From Sva-07 sp963774765 (GTDB lineage Bacteria; Actinomycetota; Acidimicrobiia; Acidimicrobiales; Ilumatobacteraceae), in assembly GCA_963774765.1 (NCBI GenBank), contig CAVZGP010000031.1:310001-374000 (forward strand): a stretch of 64,000 bases of DNA, read 5' to 3'. The translations under genes and the position numbers were made by a program. Positions 8,181-17,321 of this stretch are shown here, piece after piece. Each line of letters begins with the position of its first letter. The first letter of the stretch is position 1. The notes under the pieces are model-generated. The model worked only from the letters and a program-made list of their open reading frames with translations. It had not been told where the DNA came from and did no database searches.

Positions 8181-9818
8181 GTGCCCGCGTCACTCATTGC
8201 CCGTTCTCTCACCGTTGTCCGAGGTCCACTCGTCGTGCTCGACGACGTGGATCTCACCCTCGCCCCCGGTCATCGCGTCGGTCTCGTCGGGCCGAATGGC
8301 GTCGGCAAGTCGACGCTGCTCGGAGCGCTCGCTGGACGCGTCGAACTCGATCGCGGGTCGGTCGATGTCGCCCCACGCAGCGCCAACGTCGGCCTGCTCC
8401 CACAGGAACCCGATCGTTCGGCAGACGAAACCGTCCGAAGCTTCCTCTCGCGGCGCAGCGGAGTCGCGGCCGCCCAGGCCGAACTCGATGCCGCGACGGC
8501 TGCGCTTGCGTCCGGTGAGTCGGGTGCCGACGATCGGTACTCGGACGCGCTCGATCGCTGGCTGGCGCTCGGTGCCGCCGACTTCGACGCTCGGGTGGGC
8601 GAGGTCTGGAACGACCTCGGCCTCGCCGACCGGCTCCTCGACCAACCAACGCTGTCACTGTCGGGTGGCGAGGCGGCTCGCTCGTCGCTGGCGTCGCTCC
8701 TGCTGTCGCGTTTCGACGTGTTCCTGCTCGACGAACCGACCAACGACCTCGACCTCGACGGTCTCGATCGTCTCGAGCGCTGGATCCTCGGCGTCGACGC
8801 CCCTGTCCTGCTGGTCAGCCACGACCGCTCGTTCCTGCGTCGAACGATCACCGACGTCGTCGAGATCGACCACCATTCGCACCGCGCAACATGGTTCGCC
8901 GGTGGATGGGAATCGTTCCTCGCCGAACGCGAATTGGGCAAGCAGCACGCGCGGGAGCGTTTCGAGGAGTACGACGCCAAGCGATCTGCACTCCAGCAAC
9001 GAGCGCAACGCGAGCGCGAGTGGGCGACGCAGGGCCAGGCGAAGGTGAAGAAGTCGGGCGAGACCGACAAGTACATTCGGCACTACAAGGTCAACCAGAC
9101 CGAGCAACTCGCGGGGAAGGCGGCACGGACGCAGAAGGCTGCCGAACGGCTCGAAGCGGTCGACGAACCACGCGAGCCGTGGGAGCTGCGCCTGACGATC
9201 CCCACGACTGGGCGCAGCGGCGACGTGGTCGCGACCGCTCGTGGGGCAGTGGTCGAGCGTGGCTCGTTCCGGTTGGGCCCGGTCGATCTCGACCTGCGAG
9301 TTGGCGACCGAGTGGCGTTCGTCGGCGCGAACGGCAGCGGGAAGACCACGCTGATCTCGCTGCTGCTCGGTCGGGAGCGTCCCAGCGCCGGTACTGCGTC
9401 GCTCGGCGCAAGTGTGGTCGTCGGTGAGATCGAGCAGGCCCGTTCCGAATTGCTCGGCGACGAGTCGTTGATCGACGCGTTCATTGCGTCGACGGGGATG
9501 CAGGTTGGCGACGCCCGGACGTTGCTCGCGAAGTTCGGCCTCGGCGCGGAGCATGTCCATCGCGGCGCCGCGACGCTGTCGCCAGGTGAGCGCACGCGCG
9601 CGTCGCTCGCGCTCCTGATGGCCAATGGCGCGAACCTGCTCGTGCTCGACGAACCGACGAACCACCTCGATCTCCCGGCGATCGAACAGCTCGAGCAGGC
9701 GCTCAACACCTTCGCCGGCACGGTGATCCTCGTCACGCACGACCGCGACCTCCTGGATCGGGTCCGCGTCAGCCGAACGCTCGAGTTCGACGTCGGCGCG
9801 GTCGCCGAACGCCCCTGA
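8181..9818 (+). CDS. ABC-F family ATP-binding protein
   Basis: 545 aa with two fused ABC nucleotide-binding domains and no membrane segment. First domain: Walker A GPNGVGKSTLL, signature LSGGEAARSSL, Walker B VFLLDEPTNDLD. Second domain: GANGSGKTTLI, LSPGERTRASL, LLVLDEPTNHLD. The charged linker between them (about residues 255-320, REREWATQGQAKVKKSG) is typical of ABC-F proteins, which act on the ribosome as translation factors or give antibiotic protection. It starts at GTG 8181 behind a GGAGGT ribosome site. Family B repeats flank it on both sides. Confidence 0.9.
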   Translation: MPASLIARSLTVVRGPLVVLDDVDLTLAPGHRVGLVGPNGVGKSTLLGALAGRVELDRGSVDVAPRSANVGLLPQEPDRSADETVRSFLSRRSGVAAAQAELDAATAALASGESGADDRYSDALDRWLALGAADFDARVGEVWNDLGLADRLLDQPTLSLSGGEAARSSLASLLLSRFDVFLLDEPTNDLDLDGLDRLERWILGVDAPVLLVSHDRSFLRRTITDVVEIDHHSHRATWFAGGWESFLAERELGKQHARERFEEYDAKRSALQQRAQREREWATQGQAKVKKSGETDKYIRHYKVNQTEQLAGKAARTQKAAERLEAVDEPREPWELRLTIPTTGRSGDVVATARGAVVERGSFRLGPVDLDLRVGDRVAFVGANGSGKTTLISLLLGRERPSAGTASLGASVVVGEIEQARSELLGDESLIDAFIASTGMQVGDARTLLAKFGLGAEHVHRGAATLSPGERTRASLALLMANGANLLVLDEPTNHLDLPAIEQLEQALNTFAGTVILVTHDRDLLDRVRVSRTLEFDVGAVAERP

Positions 9819-9832
9819 ATCACCCGCCCGAG

Positions 9833-9887
9833 CCCGAAAAATGCCTGGCTTGTCGCGCTGAGCGCGCAGATCCAGGCATTTTTCGGG
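9833..9887. repeat. Family B palindromic element, copy B2 (inverted orientation)
   Basis: 16 bp perfect arms (9833-9848 and 9872-9887) carrying the same core as B1. The 23 bp loop is the reverse complement of the B1 loop except for one base, so this copy sits in the opposite orientation. It starts 15 bp after the ABC-F stop and may act as its terminator. Confidence 0.88.
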
Positions 9888-9928
9888 TGGTGGGAACCTG
9901 ACTGGGGCGAGCAGCGACCTGTCGGGTC

Positions 9929-10570
9929 GTGAACCACAACCGAACCAAACTCCTCCTTGCCCCGCTCGCAGCGTCCGCGCTGGTCCTCTCGCTGGCCGCG
10001 TGCGGCAGCGACGATGACAGCAGCTCGTCCGACACGACGGAGATGGCGAGCGACACCACGATGGCCGGCGACATGGCCGACGACATGGCGAGCGACACCA
10101 CGATGGCCGGCGACATGGCCGAGATGCCAGGCGGCGAGGCCACCGTTGGCGACATCACGATCACCGACGTCTGGATGCGCGAGCCCGCCGAGGGCCAGAC
10201 CGCGACGGCCGCATACGGCACCATCACCAACAACGGCGACGCCGACGTCACGCTCGTCAGCGCGTCGGTGCCGTTCGATGCCACCGTCGAGATCCACGAG
10301 ACGCTCATGGGCGACGACGGATCGATGCAGATGCAGGAGGTCCCCGAGGGCTTCGTGGTGCCTGCTGGCGGGTCGTTCTCGCTCGAGCCCGGTGGAGCGC
10401 ACATCATGATGCTCGACATCGACCCCGCCGACATCGTGGGAACGATCGAGGTGACGATGGTCTTCGACGACGGCACCGAGGTCACGGTTGGCGCTCCTGT
10501 CCGCGTGCTCGTGATGGAGAACATGGACGACGACATGAGCGGTGACATGACGGAGACCACCGACGGCTGA
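9929..10570 (+). CDS. PCu(A)C-type copper chaperone lipoprotein
   Basis: 213 aa. Signal peptide with lipobox LAAC (about residues 22-25), then a Ser/Asp/Thr/Met-rich linker made of two near-identical 14-residue repeats (ASDTTMAGDMA..., DNA period 42 bp at 10043 and 10085), then a PCu(A)C (DUF461) domain. The domain shows IHETLMGDDGSMQMQ and PGGAHIMMLD, the His/Met ligands expected for copper delivery to cytochrome oxidase outside the membrane. The Met/Asp-rich repeats and the tail (MENMDDDMSGDM) might add metal-binding capacity. GTG start at 9929. It appears monocistronic. Confidence 0.88.
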   Translation: MNHNRTKLLLAPLAASALVLSLAACGSDDDSSSSDTTEMASDTTMAGDMADDMASDTTMAGDMAEMPGGEATVGDITITDVWMREPAEGQTATAAYGTITNNGDADVTLVSASVPFDATVEIHETLMGDDGSMQMQEVPEGFVVPAGGSFSLEPGGAHIMMLDIDPADIVGTIEVTMVFDDGTEVTVGAPVRVLVMENMDDDMSGDMTETTDG

Positions 10571-10575
10571 CACGT

Positions 10576-10608
10576 TCCCCCTGCTCGTCGTCTCGGCGAG
10601 TAGGGGGA
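10576..10608 (+). terminator. Hairpin terminator downstream of the copper chaperone gene
   Basis: The 12-base arms TCCCCCTGCTCG (10576-10587) and CGAGTAGGGGGA (10597-10608) pair with one G-U wobble around a 9-base loop. It lies a few bases after the stop codon. There is no U-tract, so termination is plausible but not proven. Confidence 0.45.
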
Positions 10609-10729
10609 CCGGCATCGTCGGGACGGTGGCTAGCGTGACCCGATCGCTGCGCACCCGGTCCTGCAGGCGTTCTCGCCGGCTGTTCGCGAGTGGTTCGCGG
10701 CGTCGTTTCCCGAACCGACGTCCCCGCAG

Positions 10730-13700
10730 GTGCAGGGTTGGCCGCACATCGCGGCCGGCGAACACACGCTGATCTGTGCGCCGACGGGTTCAGGCAAGAC
10801 GCTCACGGCGTTCCTCGCCTCGATCGATCGGCTGACGACCACCCCGCGTCCCGAGGAACGCTCCCATCGCACCCGGGTCCTCTACATCTCGCCGCTGCGG
10901 GCGCTGGCGTTCGACATCGAGAAGAACCTGCGGGCACCACTCAAAGGCATCGAACTCGCCGCCGAGCGCCTTGGCCCACCGATCGCGACGGCATTCGTCG
11001 TCCCCGAGGTCGGCATGCGCACCGGCGACACCGCGGCGAATGACCGCCAGAAGCTGATCCGCCGCCCGCCTGACCTGCTGATCACCACCCCCGAATCGCT
11101 GTACCTGATGCTCACGTCGTCGGCGCGCGAGACGCTCCGCGGTGTCGAGACCGTGATCATCGACGAGATCCATGCGATGGCCACGACCAAACGTGGCGCG
11201 CATCTGATGCTCACGCTCGAACGCTTGGAGGAGGTCACCGACACGCCGCCGCAGCGCATCGGGCTGTCGGCGACGCAGCGTCCGCTCGAGGAGGTGGCTG
11301 AGTTCCTCGGTGGCTGGGCAGAACCCGGACGCAAGCGGCCCGTGCAGATCGTCGACGCCGGCATTCGCAAGCAACTCGAGATCGAGGTCGTCATCCCGAT
11401 CGAGGACATGTCGACGCTGGGTCAGGTGAAGGTCGACCTCACGCCCGGTCCGGCGAGCTCGGCGTTGACCGAGCGGCGAACGTCGATCTGGCCGAGCATC
11501 TACCCCGAGATCCTCGAACGGATTCTCGCCAACCGCACCACGATCATCTTCTGCAACGCCCGCCGCGCCGCCGAGCGCCTCGCCGCGAAGCTCAACGAAC
11601 TGGCGATCGAGCAAGGTGTACCGGGCATCGTCGACCCGGCCACCGGCGAGGTTCTCGACGAACTGGTGCGGGCCCACCACGGATCGCTCGCACGCGAGCA
11701 GCGCGTCGTGATCGAGGACCGCCTCAAACGCGGCGATCTGAGAGCGATCGTCGCGACGTCGTCGCTGGAACTCGGCATCGACATGGGCGCCGTCGACCTC
11801 GTCATCCAGGTCGAGTCGCCGGGCGCCGTGAGCCGCGGCCTGCAACGCATCGGTCGCGCCGGCCACCAGGTCGGCGAGCCGTCGCGAGGCTCGATCTTCC
11901 CCAAGCACCGCGGCGATCTGCTCGAAGCGGCGATCGTGACGCGGCGGATGGTCGACGGCGAGATCGAATCGACCCGCTACCTGCGCAACCCGCTCGACGT
12001 GCTCGCCCAACAGATCGTCGCCCACGTCGCGATCGTCGAGGAGTGCTCGGTCGGCGAGGTCGCCGCGTTGGTACGGCGCTGTGCGAGTTTCGCCGACATC
12101 TCCGACGACCTGCTGTCGAACGTGCTCGACCTGCTGTCAGGCCGGTACCCGAGCGAGGAGTTCTCCGAGCTGCGCCCGCGCATCGTTTGGGACCGCATCA
12201 ACGACCGGCTACGAGCCCGCGACGGCTCGAAGCGGCTCGCCGTCACCAGCGGCGGCACGATTCCCGACCGCGGCCTGTTCGGCGTGTTCCTGCCCGACGG
12301 CACTCGCGTCGGCGAACTCGATGAGGAGATGGTCTACGAGAGCCGCCCCGGCGAGACCTTCGTGCTCGGTGCGTCGACGTGGCGCATCGAAGACATCACG
12401 TTTGAGCGCGTCACCGTCAGCCCGGCGCCCGGCCAACCCGGCAAGATGCCGTTCTGGCACGGTGATCGGCCGGGTCGCCCACTGGAGTTGGGACGGGCTC
12501 TCGGTGCGTTCGTCCGCGAGATCCGCGACCTCGACGACGTCGCCGCGACCGAACGCCTGATGACGCACTACAACCTCGATACGTTGGCCGCAGGCAACCT
12601 CTCGCAGTACCTCGCGGAGCAGGTCGAGGCGACCGGGGCGGTGCCCGACGATCGCACCGTGGTCGTCGAGCGGTTCCAGGACGAGATCGGTGACTGGCGC
12701 ATCTGCATTCTCAGCCCGTTCGGCACGCCGGTCCACGCGCCGTGGGCGATGGCGATCGAGCGTCGTCTGATGGATCGATACGACATCCCGGTCGAGTCGA
12801 TGTGGGGCGATGACGGCATCGTCATCCGCCTTCCGGAATCCGCTGACGAGTTGCCGATCGAGGCGCTGATGATCGACCCGGAGGACATCGACGAACTCGT
12901 CGTCGAGACGCTCCCGCAGACAGCGCTGTTCTCGGCTCGCTTCCGCGAGTGCGCCGGTCGAGCACTGCTGCTCCCGCGCCGACGCCCGGACCGTCGCACT
13001 CCGTTGTGGCAGCAGCGCCAACGGGCCGCCGACCTCCTCGCCGTGGCGGCCAAGTACCCGACGTTCCCGATCCTGTTGGAGACCTCGCGGGAGTGCCTGC
13101 AGGACGTGTTCGACGTACCGGCGTTGCGCGAGGTGCTCGGGCTCCTGCGCTCGCGGGCGATTCGGGTGGTCACCGTCGACACCGGTAAGGCCAGCCCGAT
13201 GGCGTCGAGTCTGCTGTTCAACTGGATCGCCGCCTACATGTACGAGGGCGACGCCCCACTCGCCGAGCGTCGGGCGGCGGCGCTGTCCCTCGACCGGGAT
13301 CTGTTGCGCGATCTGCTCGGCGCCGAGGAGCTGCGCGAACTCCTCGACCCCGAGGTGCTCGCCGATGTCGAGCTGGAGCTGCAGTGCATCGCCGAGGGTC
13401 GGCGGGCGCGCTCGGCCGACGAACTCCACGACGTGTTCCGCAAGGTCGGCGACCTGAGTGCGGACGAGGTCGACCTCCGATGCGGCGGTCCGGGTGGGGA
13501 CGGGGCCGGGGAGGACCCTCGACCGTGCGACGGTCCGGGTGGGGACGGGGCCGGGGGGGACCGTGGGTGGTTGGCCGTGTTGCTCGCCGAGCGGCGGGTG
13601 ATCGAGGTGGCGCTCGGCGGCGAGACCCGCTTTGCCGCCGCCGAGGACGCTGCCCGCTACCGAGACGCCTTCGGCTGTTCGCTGCCGCTCGGGTTGCCGA

Positions 13701-15238
13701 TGGCGTTCACGGAGCCGGTCGCCCGCCCGCTCGAGGAGATCGTCGGCCGGTATGCGCGAACCCACGGCCCGTTCCTGACCGCCGAGGTGGCGACGCGGTT
13801 CGGTGCCCCACCGGAGCGGATCGCCGGTGCACTCGCAGCGCTCGAAGGCGAGGAGCGACTCGTCGTCGGCGAGTTCCGCCCCGAAGGTGTATCGCGCGAG
13901 TTCTGCGACGTCGACGTGCTTCGCCAGTTGCGCCGTCGATCGCTCGCCGCGTTGCGCAAGGAAGTCGAGCCGGTCGAACAGGAGGCGTTCGCCCGGTTCC
14001 TCACCGCGTGGCACGACATCCCCGCCGGGCGTCGTGGCATGGACGCACTCGTCGAGACGCTCGGCGTGCTCTCCGGCGCGGCGCTGGTGTCCTCGACGAT
14101 CGAGACCGACGTGCTGCCCGTGCGCGTCGCCGGGTTCCGCCCGTCGATGCTCGACGAGCTCTGTACCGCTGGGGAGGTGGTGTGGATCGGCGCCGGTGCC
14201 CTCGGTGCCCGTGACGGTCGAGTCCGGCTGTGCTTCGCCGATCAACTCCCACGCCTCGCCCCGGGTTGGGAGGAGCGCGGAGCGGCCGAGGGGTCGCTGC
14301 AGGAGGCGATCCGGACGCTGCTGGCCGAGCACGGCGCGAGTTTCTGGGGCCAGATCCGCGGCGCCGCTCCTGGCGCGCAGGATCAGGAACTGCTCGCCGC
14401 GCTCTGGGATCTCGTCTGGGCAGGCGAGGTCACCAACGACTCGCTGGCCCCGCTGCGCTCGGTGATCGGAGGTGCCAAGGTCACGGCCGCATCGAAGGGC
14501 CGAGCCCCGTACAGCCGGAGCCGTCCCCGCCCGGGTCGCCTCACCCGGATCGGTCCGCCGGCCGGCCAGGGTCGGTGGAGCCTCGTGGCGCCGTTGTTGC
14601 GTCCCGTTCCGACGCCGACCGAGGCCACCCACGCCCAGGCGATGCAACTTGTCGAGCGCTACGGCGTGGTGACCCGTGAGGCGGTGATGGCCGAAGGACT
14701 CGTCGGCGGGTTCAGCGCCGTGTACGGCGTGCTCAAGGTGCTGGAGGAACGCGGCCAGGTACGTCGCGGATACTTCGTCGACGGGCTCGGCGCGGCACAG
14801 TTCGCTGTGCCCGGAGCTGTCGACCGCCTCCGAGCCGCACGCGAAACACCGGATCCGATCATCCGCCCTGACGACGTCCCCGATCCTGTGGTTCTCGCTG
14901 CGACCGACCCTGCTCAGCCCTACGGCGCGGCGCTGGCGTGGCCGGCCACCGCTGGGCGCCCCGCCCGCAATGCCTCGTCGATCGTGGTGCTGCGTGCCGG
15001 TCGTCCGTTGGTCTGGTACGACCGGCGGGGGCACCACCTCGTCACGTTCCCCGGCGCTCTCCACGACGTCGCGTGGGCGGGAGCACTGGTCGGACTCGCC
15101 AAGGCCGGTCGTCTGAAGATTGTCGAGATCCGCAAGATCGACGGTGAGGGGCTCGCCGACGCGCCGGTGGGGCTCGTCGACCTGCTCCGCTCCGCAGGTT
15201 TCGTCGACGGCTACCGCGGTCTCGTCGTGCGAGGGTGA
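10730..15238 (+). CDS. lhr: Lhr-type large ATP-dependent helicase
   Basis: About 1502 aa from the first conventional start (GTG 10730), the full length of actinobacterial Lhr (helicase core plus long C-terminal region). Walker A CAPTGSGKTLTAFLAS, DEIH box VIIDEIHAM, SATQRPLEEVAEFL and the helicase domain 2 segments SSLELGIDMGAVDLVIQ and QRIGRAGHQVG are all present. Lhr proteins are DNA repair helicases. The reading frame has good family-like sequence upstream of 10730 (HPVLQAFSPAVREWFAASFP) back to the in-frame TAG at 10631, yet it contains no ATG/GTG there. The true start is therefore uncertain (see findings). A GC-rich duplication interrupts the C-terminal half near 13486-13556. Confidence 0.9.
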   Translation: MQGWPHIAAGEHTLICAPTGSGKTLTAFLASIDRLTTTPRPEERSHRTRVLYISPLRALAFDIEKNLRAPLKGIELAAERLGPPIATAFVVPEVGMRTGDTAANDRQKLIRRPPDLLITTPESLYLMLTSSARETLRGVETVIIDEIHAMATTKRGAHLMLTLERLEEVTDTPPQRIGLSATQRPLEEVAEFLGGWAEPGRKRPVQIVDAGIRKQLEIEVVIPIEDMSTLGQVKVDLTPGPASSALTERRTSIWPSIYPEILERILANRTTIIFCNARRAAERLAAKLNELAIEQGVPGIVDPATGEVLDELVRAHHGSLAREQRVVIEDRLKRGDLRAIVATSSLELGIDMGAVDLVIQVESPGAVSRGLQRIGRAGHQVGEPSRGSIFPKHRGDLLEAAIVTRRMVDGEIESTRYLRNPLDVLAQQIVAHVAIVEECSVGEVAALVRRCASFADISDDLLSNVLDLLSGRYPSEEFSELRPRIVWDRINDRLRARDGSKRLAVTSGGTIPDRGLFGVFLPDGTRVGELDEEMVYESRPGETFVLGASTWRIEDITFERVTVSPAPGQPGKMPFWHGDRPGRPLELGRALGAFVREIRDLDDVAATERLMTHYNLDTLAAGNLSQYLAEQVEATGAVPDDRTVVVERFQDEIGDWRICILSPFGTPVHAPWAMAIERRLMDRYDIPVESMWGDDGIVIRLPESADELPIEALMIDPEDIDELVVETLPQTALFSARFRECAGRALLLPRRRPDRRTPLWQQRQRAADLLAVAAKYPTFPILLETSRECLQDVFDVPALREVLGLLRSRAIRVVTVDTGKASPMASSLLFNWIAAYMYEGDAPLAERRAAALSLDRDLLRDLLGAEELRELLDPEVLADVELELQCIAEGRRARSADELHDVFRKVGDLSADEVDLRCGGPGGDGAGEDPRPCDGPGGDGAGGDRGWLAVLLAERRVIEVALGGETRFAAAEDAARYRDAFGCSLPLGLPMAFTEPVARPLEEIVGRYARTHGPFLTAEVATRFGAPPERIAGALAALEGEERLVVGEFRPEGVSREFCDVDVLRQLRRRSLAALRKEVEPVEQEAFARFLTAWHDIPAGRRGMDALVETLGVLSGAALVSSTIETDVLPVRVAGFRPSMLDELCTAGEVVWIGAGALGARDGRVRLCFADQLPRLAPGWEERGAAEGSLQEAIRTLLAEHGASFWGQIRGAAPGAQDQELLAALWDLVWAGEVTNDSLAPLRSVIGGAKVTAASKGRAPYSRSRPRPGRLTRIGPPAGQGRWSLVAPLLRPVPTPTEATHAQAMQLVERYGVVTREAVMAEGLVGGFSAVYGVLKVLEERGQVRRGYFVDGLGAAQFAVPGAVDRLRAARETPDPIIRPDDVPDPVVLAATDPAQPYGAALAWPATAGRPARNASSIVVLRAGRPLVWYDRRGHHLVTFPGALHDVAWAGALVGLAKAGRLKIVEIRKIDGEGLADAPVGLVDLLRSAGFVDGYRGLVVRG
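13486..13556 (+). repeat. In-frame GC-rich direct repeat inside lhr
   Basis: A 26 bp sequence beginning CGGTCCGGGTGGGGACGGGG occurs twice, at 13486-13511 and 13531-13556, 45 bp (15 codons) apart. Each copy is bounded by GGTCC...GGACC and can form a small hairpin. It encodes a Gly-rich linker (GGPGGDGAG, GPGGDGAGG). It looks like an insertion or duplication tolerated in a loop of the protein. Confidence 0.75.
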
Positions 15239-15290
15239 GCCGCTCGATCGGATGTGCGCCACTGGGTGGCGGGCTGACTACCTTGGTCCG

Positions 15291-16649
15291 GTGAACGCAA
15301 CGGCTGACCAACCCGGCGATCCTGGGGCAGTGGTCGATCCGCTGGCCGTCGTCAAGTCGAATGAATACCTTCGGGCACTCGTCCTGGCGGCGCTGATCGC
15401 GCTGCCTGTCGCTGCCGTCGCCTACGGCTTCCTGGCACTGATCGACTGGCTCCAGGAAGCGCTGTACAGCGACCTGCCGAGTGGGCTGGGTTTCGATTCC
15501 CCGCCGATCTGGTGGCCGGTTCCACTGCTCGCACTCGCGGGCCTGTTGGTCGCCCTGTGCGTCCGGTCACTTCCGGGAAACTGCGGACACTCGCCATCGG
15601 GCGGATTCCACGAGAGCGGGCCGACGATGCCGATCGAGCTGCCGGGCGTTGCGCTCGCCGCAGTGGCCACCCTGGCTTTCGGCGCTGTCCTCGGACCCGA
15701 GGCCCCGTTGATCGCGATCGGCAGCGGGCTCGGTGCTCTTGCGATCCGAAGCATCAAACGCGACTCGAAACCGACCGCTGTCGCGCTGATCGCCAGCGCG
15801 GGAAGCTTTGCGGCGATCAGCACGCTGATCGGATCGCCGGTGGTGGCCGCTTTCTTGATGCTCGAGGTCGCCGGGCTCGGAGGAACGATGCTCGCCGTCG
15901 CTCTGCTCCCGGGCCTGCTCGCGGCGGGGCTCGGCTACCTGGTGTTCATCGGGCTCGATTCGGTCACGGGGTTGGGAACCTTCTCGCTGGCGATTCCCAA
16001 CCTGCCGGCGTTCACGACGCCCACGGTCGCGATGTTCGCGTGGGCGCTCGTCCTCGGCCTGCTGTGCCCGCTGGCCGGATGGCTCGTGTACACGATCGCG
16101 CTGTCGGTCCGCACGCTGGTGCACACTCGACGGATGGTCGTCACGCCGCTGCTCGGCGTGGCGATCGCCGTGCTCGCCATCGTTTTCGGTGAGGTGACGG
16201 ATCAGGGCGTCGAGAACGTCCTGTTCTCCGGTCAGGCGCAGCTGCCCGTCCTTGTCGAGCAGTCCGCGACGTGGTCGACCGGCGCGCTGCTGCTCGTGAT
16301 CGTGTGCAAGGGGCTGGCGTACGCGCTGTCGCTCAGTGCCTTTCGGGGTGGGCCGATCTTTCCGAGTCTGTTCATCGGCGGAGCGGTCGGCGTTCTCGCC
16401 GCCGACCTGCCCGGCATGTCGCTCGTCCCCGGCCTCGCGATCGGGATCGGCGCGATGTGCGCCACGATGCTGAAGCTGCCGTTCACGTCGGTGCTGCTCG
16501 CCACCGTCTTGCTGTCGAGCGATGCCTACGCCGTCATGCCGCTCGCGATCGTGGCGGTGGTGGTTGCCTACGTGGCCACTCAGCGGTTGCCAACCCCGCA
16601 ATCGTGGCTTTCGTCTCGAGGAGCGGTCGATTCACCGTCGCTCGTCTGA
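15291..16649 (+). CDS. ClC-family chloride channel/transporter
   Basis: 452 aa with about ten hydrophobic segments. ClC landmarks are FGAVLGPEAPLIAIG (with the gating Glu of the GxEGP motif) and FRGGPIFPSLFIGG (GxFxP motif). The first anion-binding loop reads GNCGHSPSGGF instead of the usual GSGIPE, a variant that still places Ser before Pro. Transport type (channel versus H+/Cl- exchanger) cannot be told. GTG start at 15291, with a TACCTT -10-like element (15279-15284) six bases upstream. Its 3' end overlaps the convergent membrane protein gene by 18 bp. Confidence 0.9.
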   Translation: MNATADQPGDPGAVVDPLAVVKSNEYLRALVLAALIALPVAAVAYGFLALIDWLQEALYSDLPSGLGFDSPPIWWPVPLLALAGLLVALCVRSLPGNCGHSPSGGFHESGPTMPIELPGVALAAVATLAFGAVLGPEAPLIAIGSGLGALAIRSIKRDSKPTAVALIASAGSFAAISTLIGSPVVAAFLMLEVAGLGGTMLAVALLPGLLAAGLGYLVFIGLDSVTGLGTFSLAIPNLPAFTTPTVAMFAWALVLGLLCPLAGWLVYTIALSVRTLVHTRRMVVTPLLGVAIAVLAIVFGEVTDQGVENVLFSGQAQLPVLVEQSATWSTGALLLVIVCKGLAYALSLSAFRGGPIFPSLFIGGAVGVLAADLPGMSLVPGLAIGIGAMCATMLKLPFTSVLLATVLLSSDAYAVMPLAIVAVVVAYVATQRLPTPQSWLSSRGAVDSPSLV

Positions 16650-17321
16650 CGGCGGCCACAACAGGTAGCCGCCGACGAGGAAGCACACGGCACCGGCGAA
16701 CGTGCCGAGGTTGACGAGCGCGATGTTCCAGATCTCGCCGGTGGTCGGCAGCACGACGGCGGCGATCGCCGACAGCATGAACCACACCGACCCGACGCCG
16801 TTGAGGAGGTTCGCCCACCAGTCGGCGTCGTTGCGGCGTACGGTCCACCGCCATCCCACCAACGCCACCCACGCGAGGGTGCTGGCGACGAGGAAGGCGA
16901 TCGATCCGAAGATGTCCGGCGCCCACACCAGGCGATTCTCCTGCTGTGTGTCGAGTCCCTCGATCAGTGCGCCGAACGTGCTGATGTTGAAGAAGACCGT
17001 GCCGGCGAGCTGCACCGCCGTCGCCCACCACAGCAGGGTGTTGCGGAACCCGATCAGGCGGAACGACGACGGCCCGTCGTTCAGTGTCTGGAGGAACTGG
17101 CTGTAGCCGGCCGAGGTGAAGAACACCGAGCCGAGTGCGAACGTCATCGCGTCGGCGCGGGGATCGACCCACTGGGCGTACGGCGGGAACGAGCCCAACG
17201 CGAAGAGGAACGACCCCACGATGAACAGCGCACCGACGCGCCAGCCGAGATCGCTCGCGTTCCATCGGATCTCGCGTCGCCACTGCATGTGGGGTGCGGT
17301 CGTACCGCTGCTCGCACCCAC
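16632..17321 (-). CDS. Conserved integral membrane protein (YrhK-like)
   Basis: 229 aa with about six hydrophobic helices (LGWRVGALFIVGSFLFALGS, WATAVQLAGTVFFN, FGSIAFLVASTLAWVAL, VWFMLSAIAAVVL, FAGAVCFLVGGYLLW). The pattern of two similar halves, each with a YxQFLQ- or NLLNGVGSVWF-like segment, resembles YrhK-domain proteins. The GTG at 17321 directly abuts the stop of gad upstream; an internal ATG at 17288 is an alternative start. The function is unknown, and it is probably co-transcribed with gad. Confidence 0.7.
   Translation of the reverse strand: MGASSGTTAPHMQWRREIRWNASDLGWRVGALFIVGSFLFALGSFPPYAQWVDPRADAMTFALGSVFFTSAGYSQFLQTLNDGPSSFRLIGFRNTLLWWATAVQLAGTVFFNISTFGALIEGLDTQQENRLVWAPDIFGSIAFLVASTLAWVALVGWRWTVRRNDADWWANLLNGVGSVWFMLSAIAAVVLPTTGEIWNIALVNLGTFAGAVCFLVGGYLLWPPSDERR

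Noticed and set aside
8002..8193. N-terminal extension of the DEAD/DEAH helicase
   Set aside because: This stretch only translates a palindromic repeat and has no similarity; the ATG at 8001 gives the normal helicase start.
12209..15262. 1017-codon minus-strand open frame opposite lhr
   Set aside because: Shadow of the lhr frame; no domain motifs or ribosome site support it.
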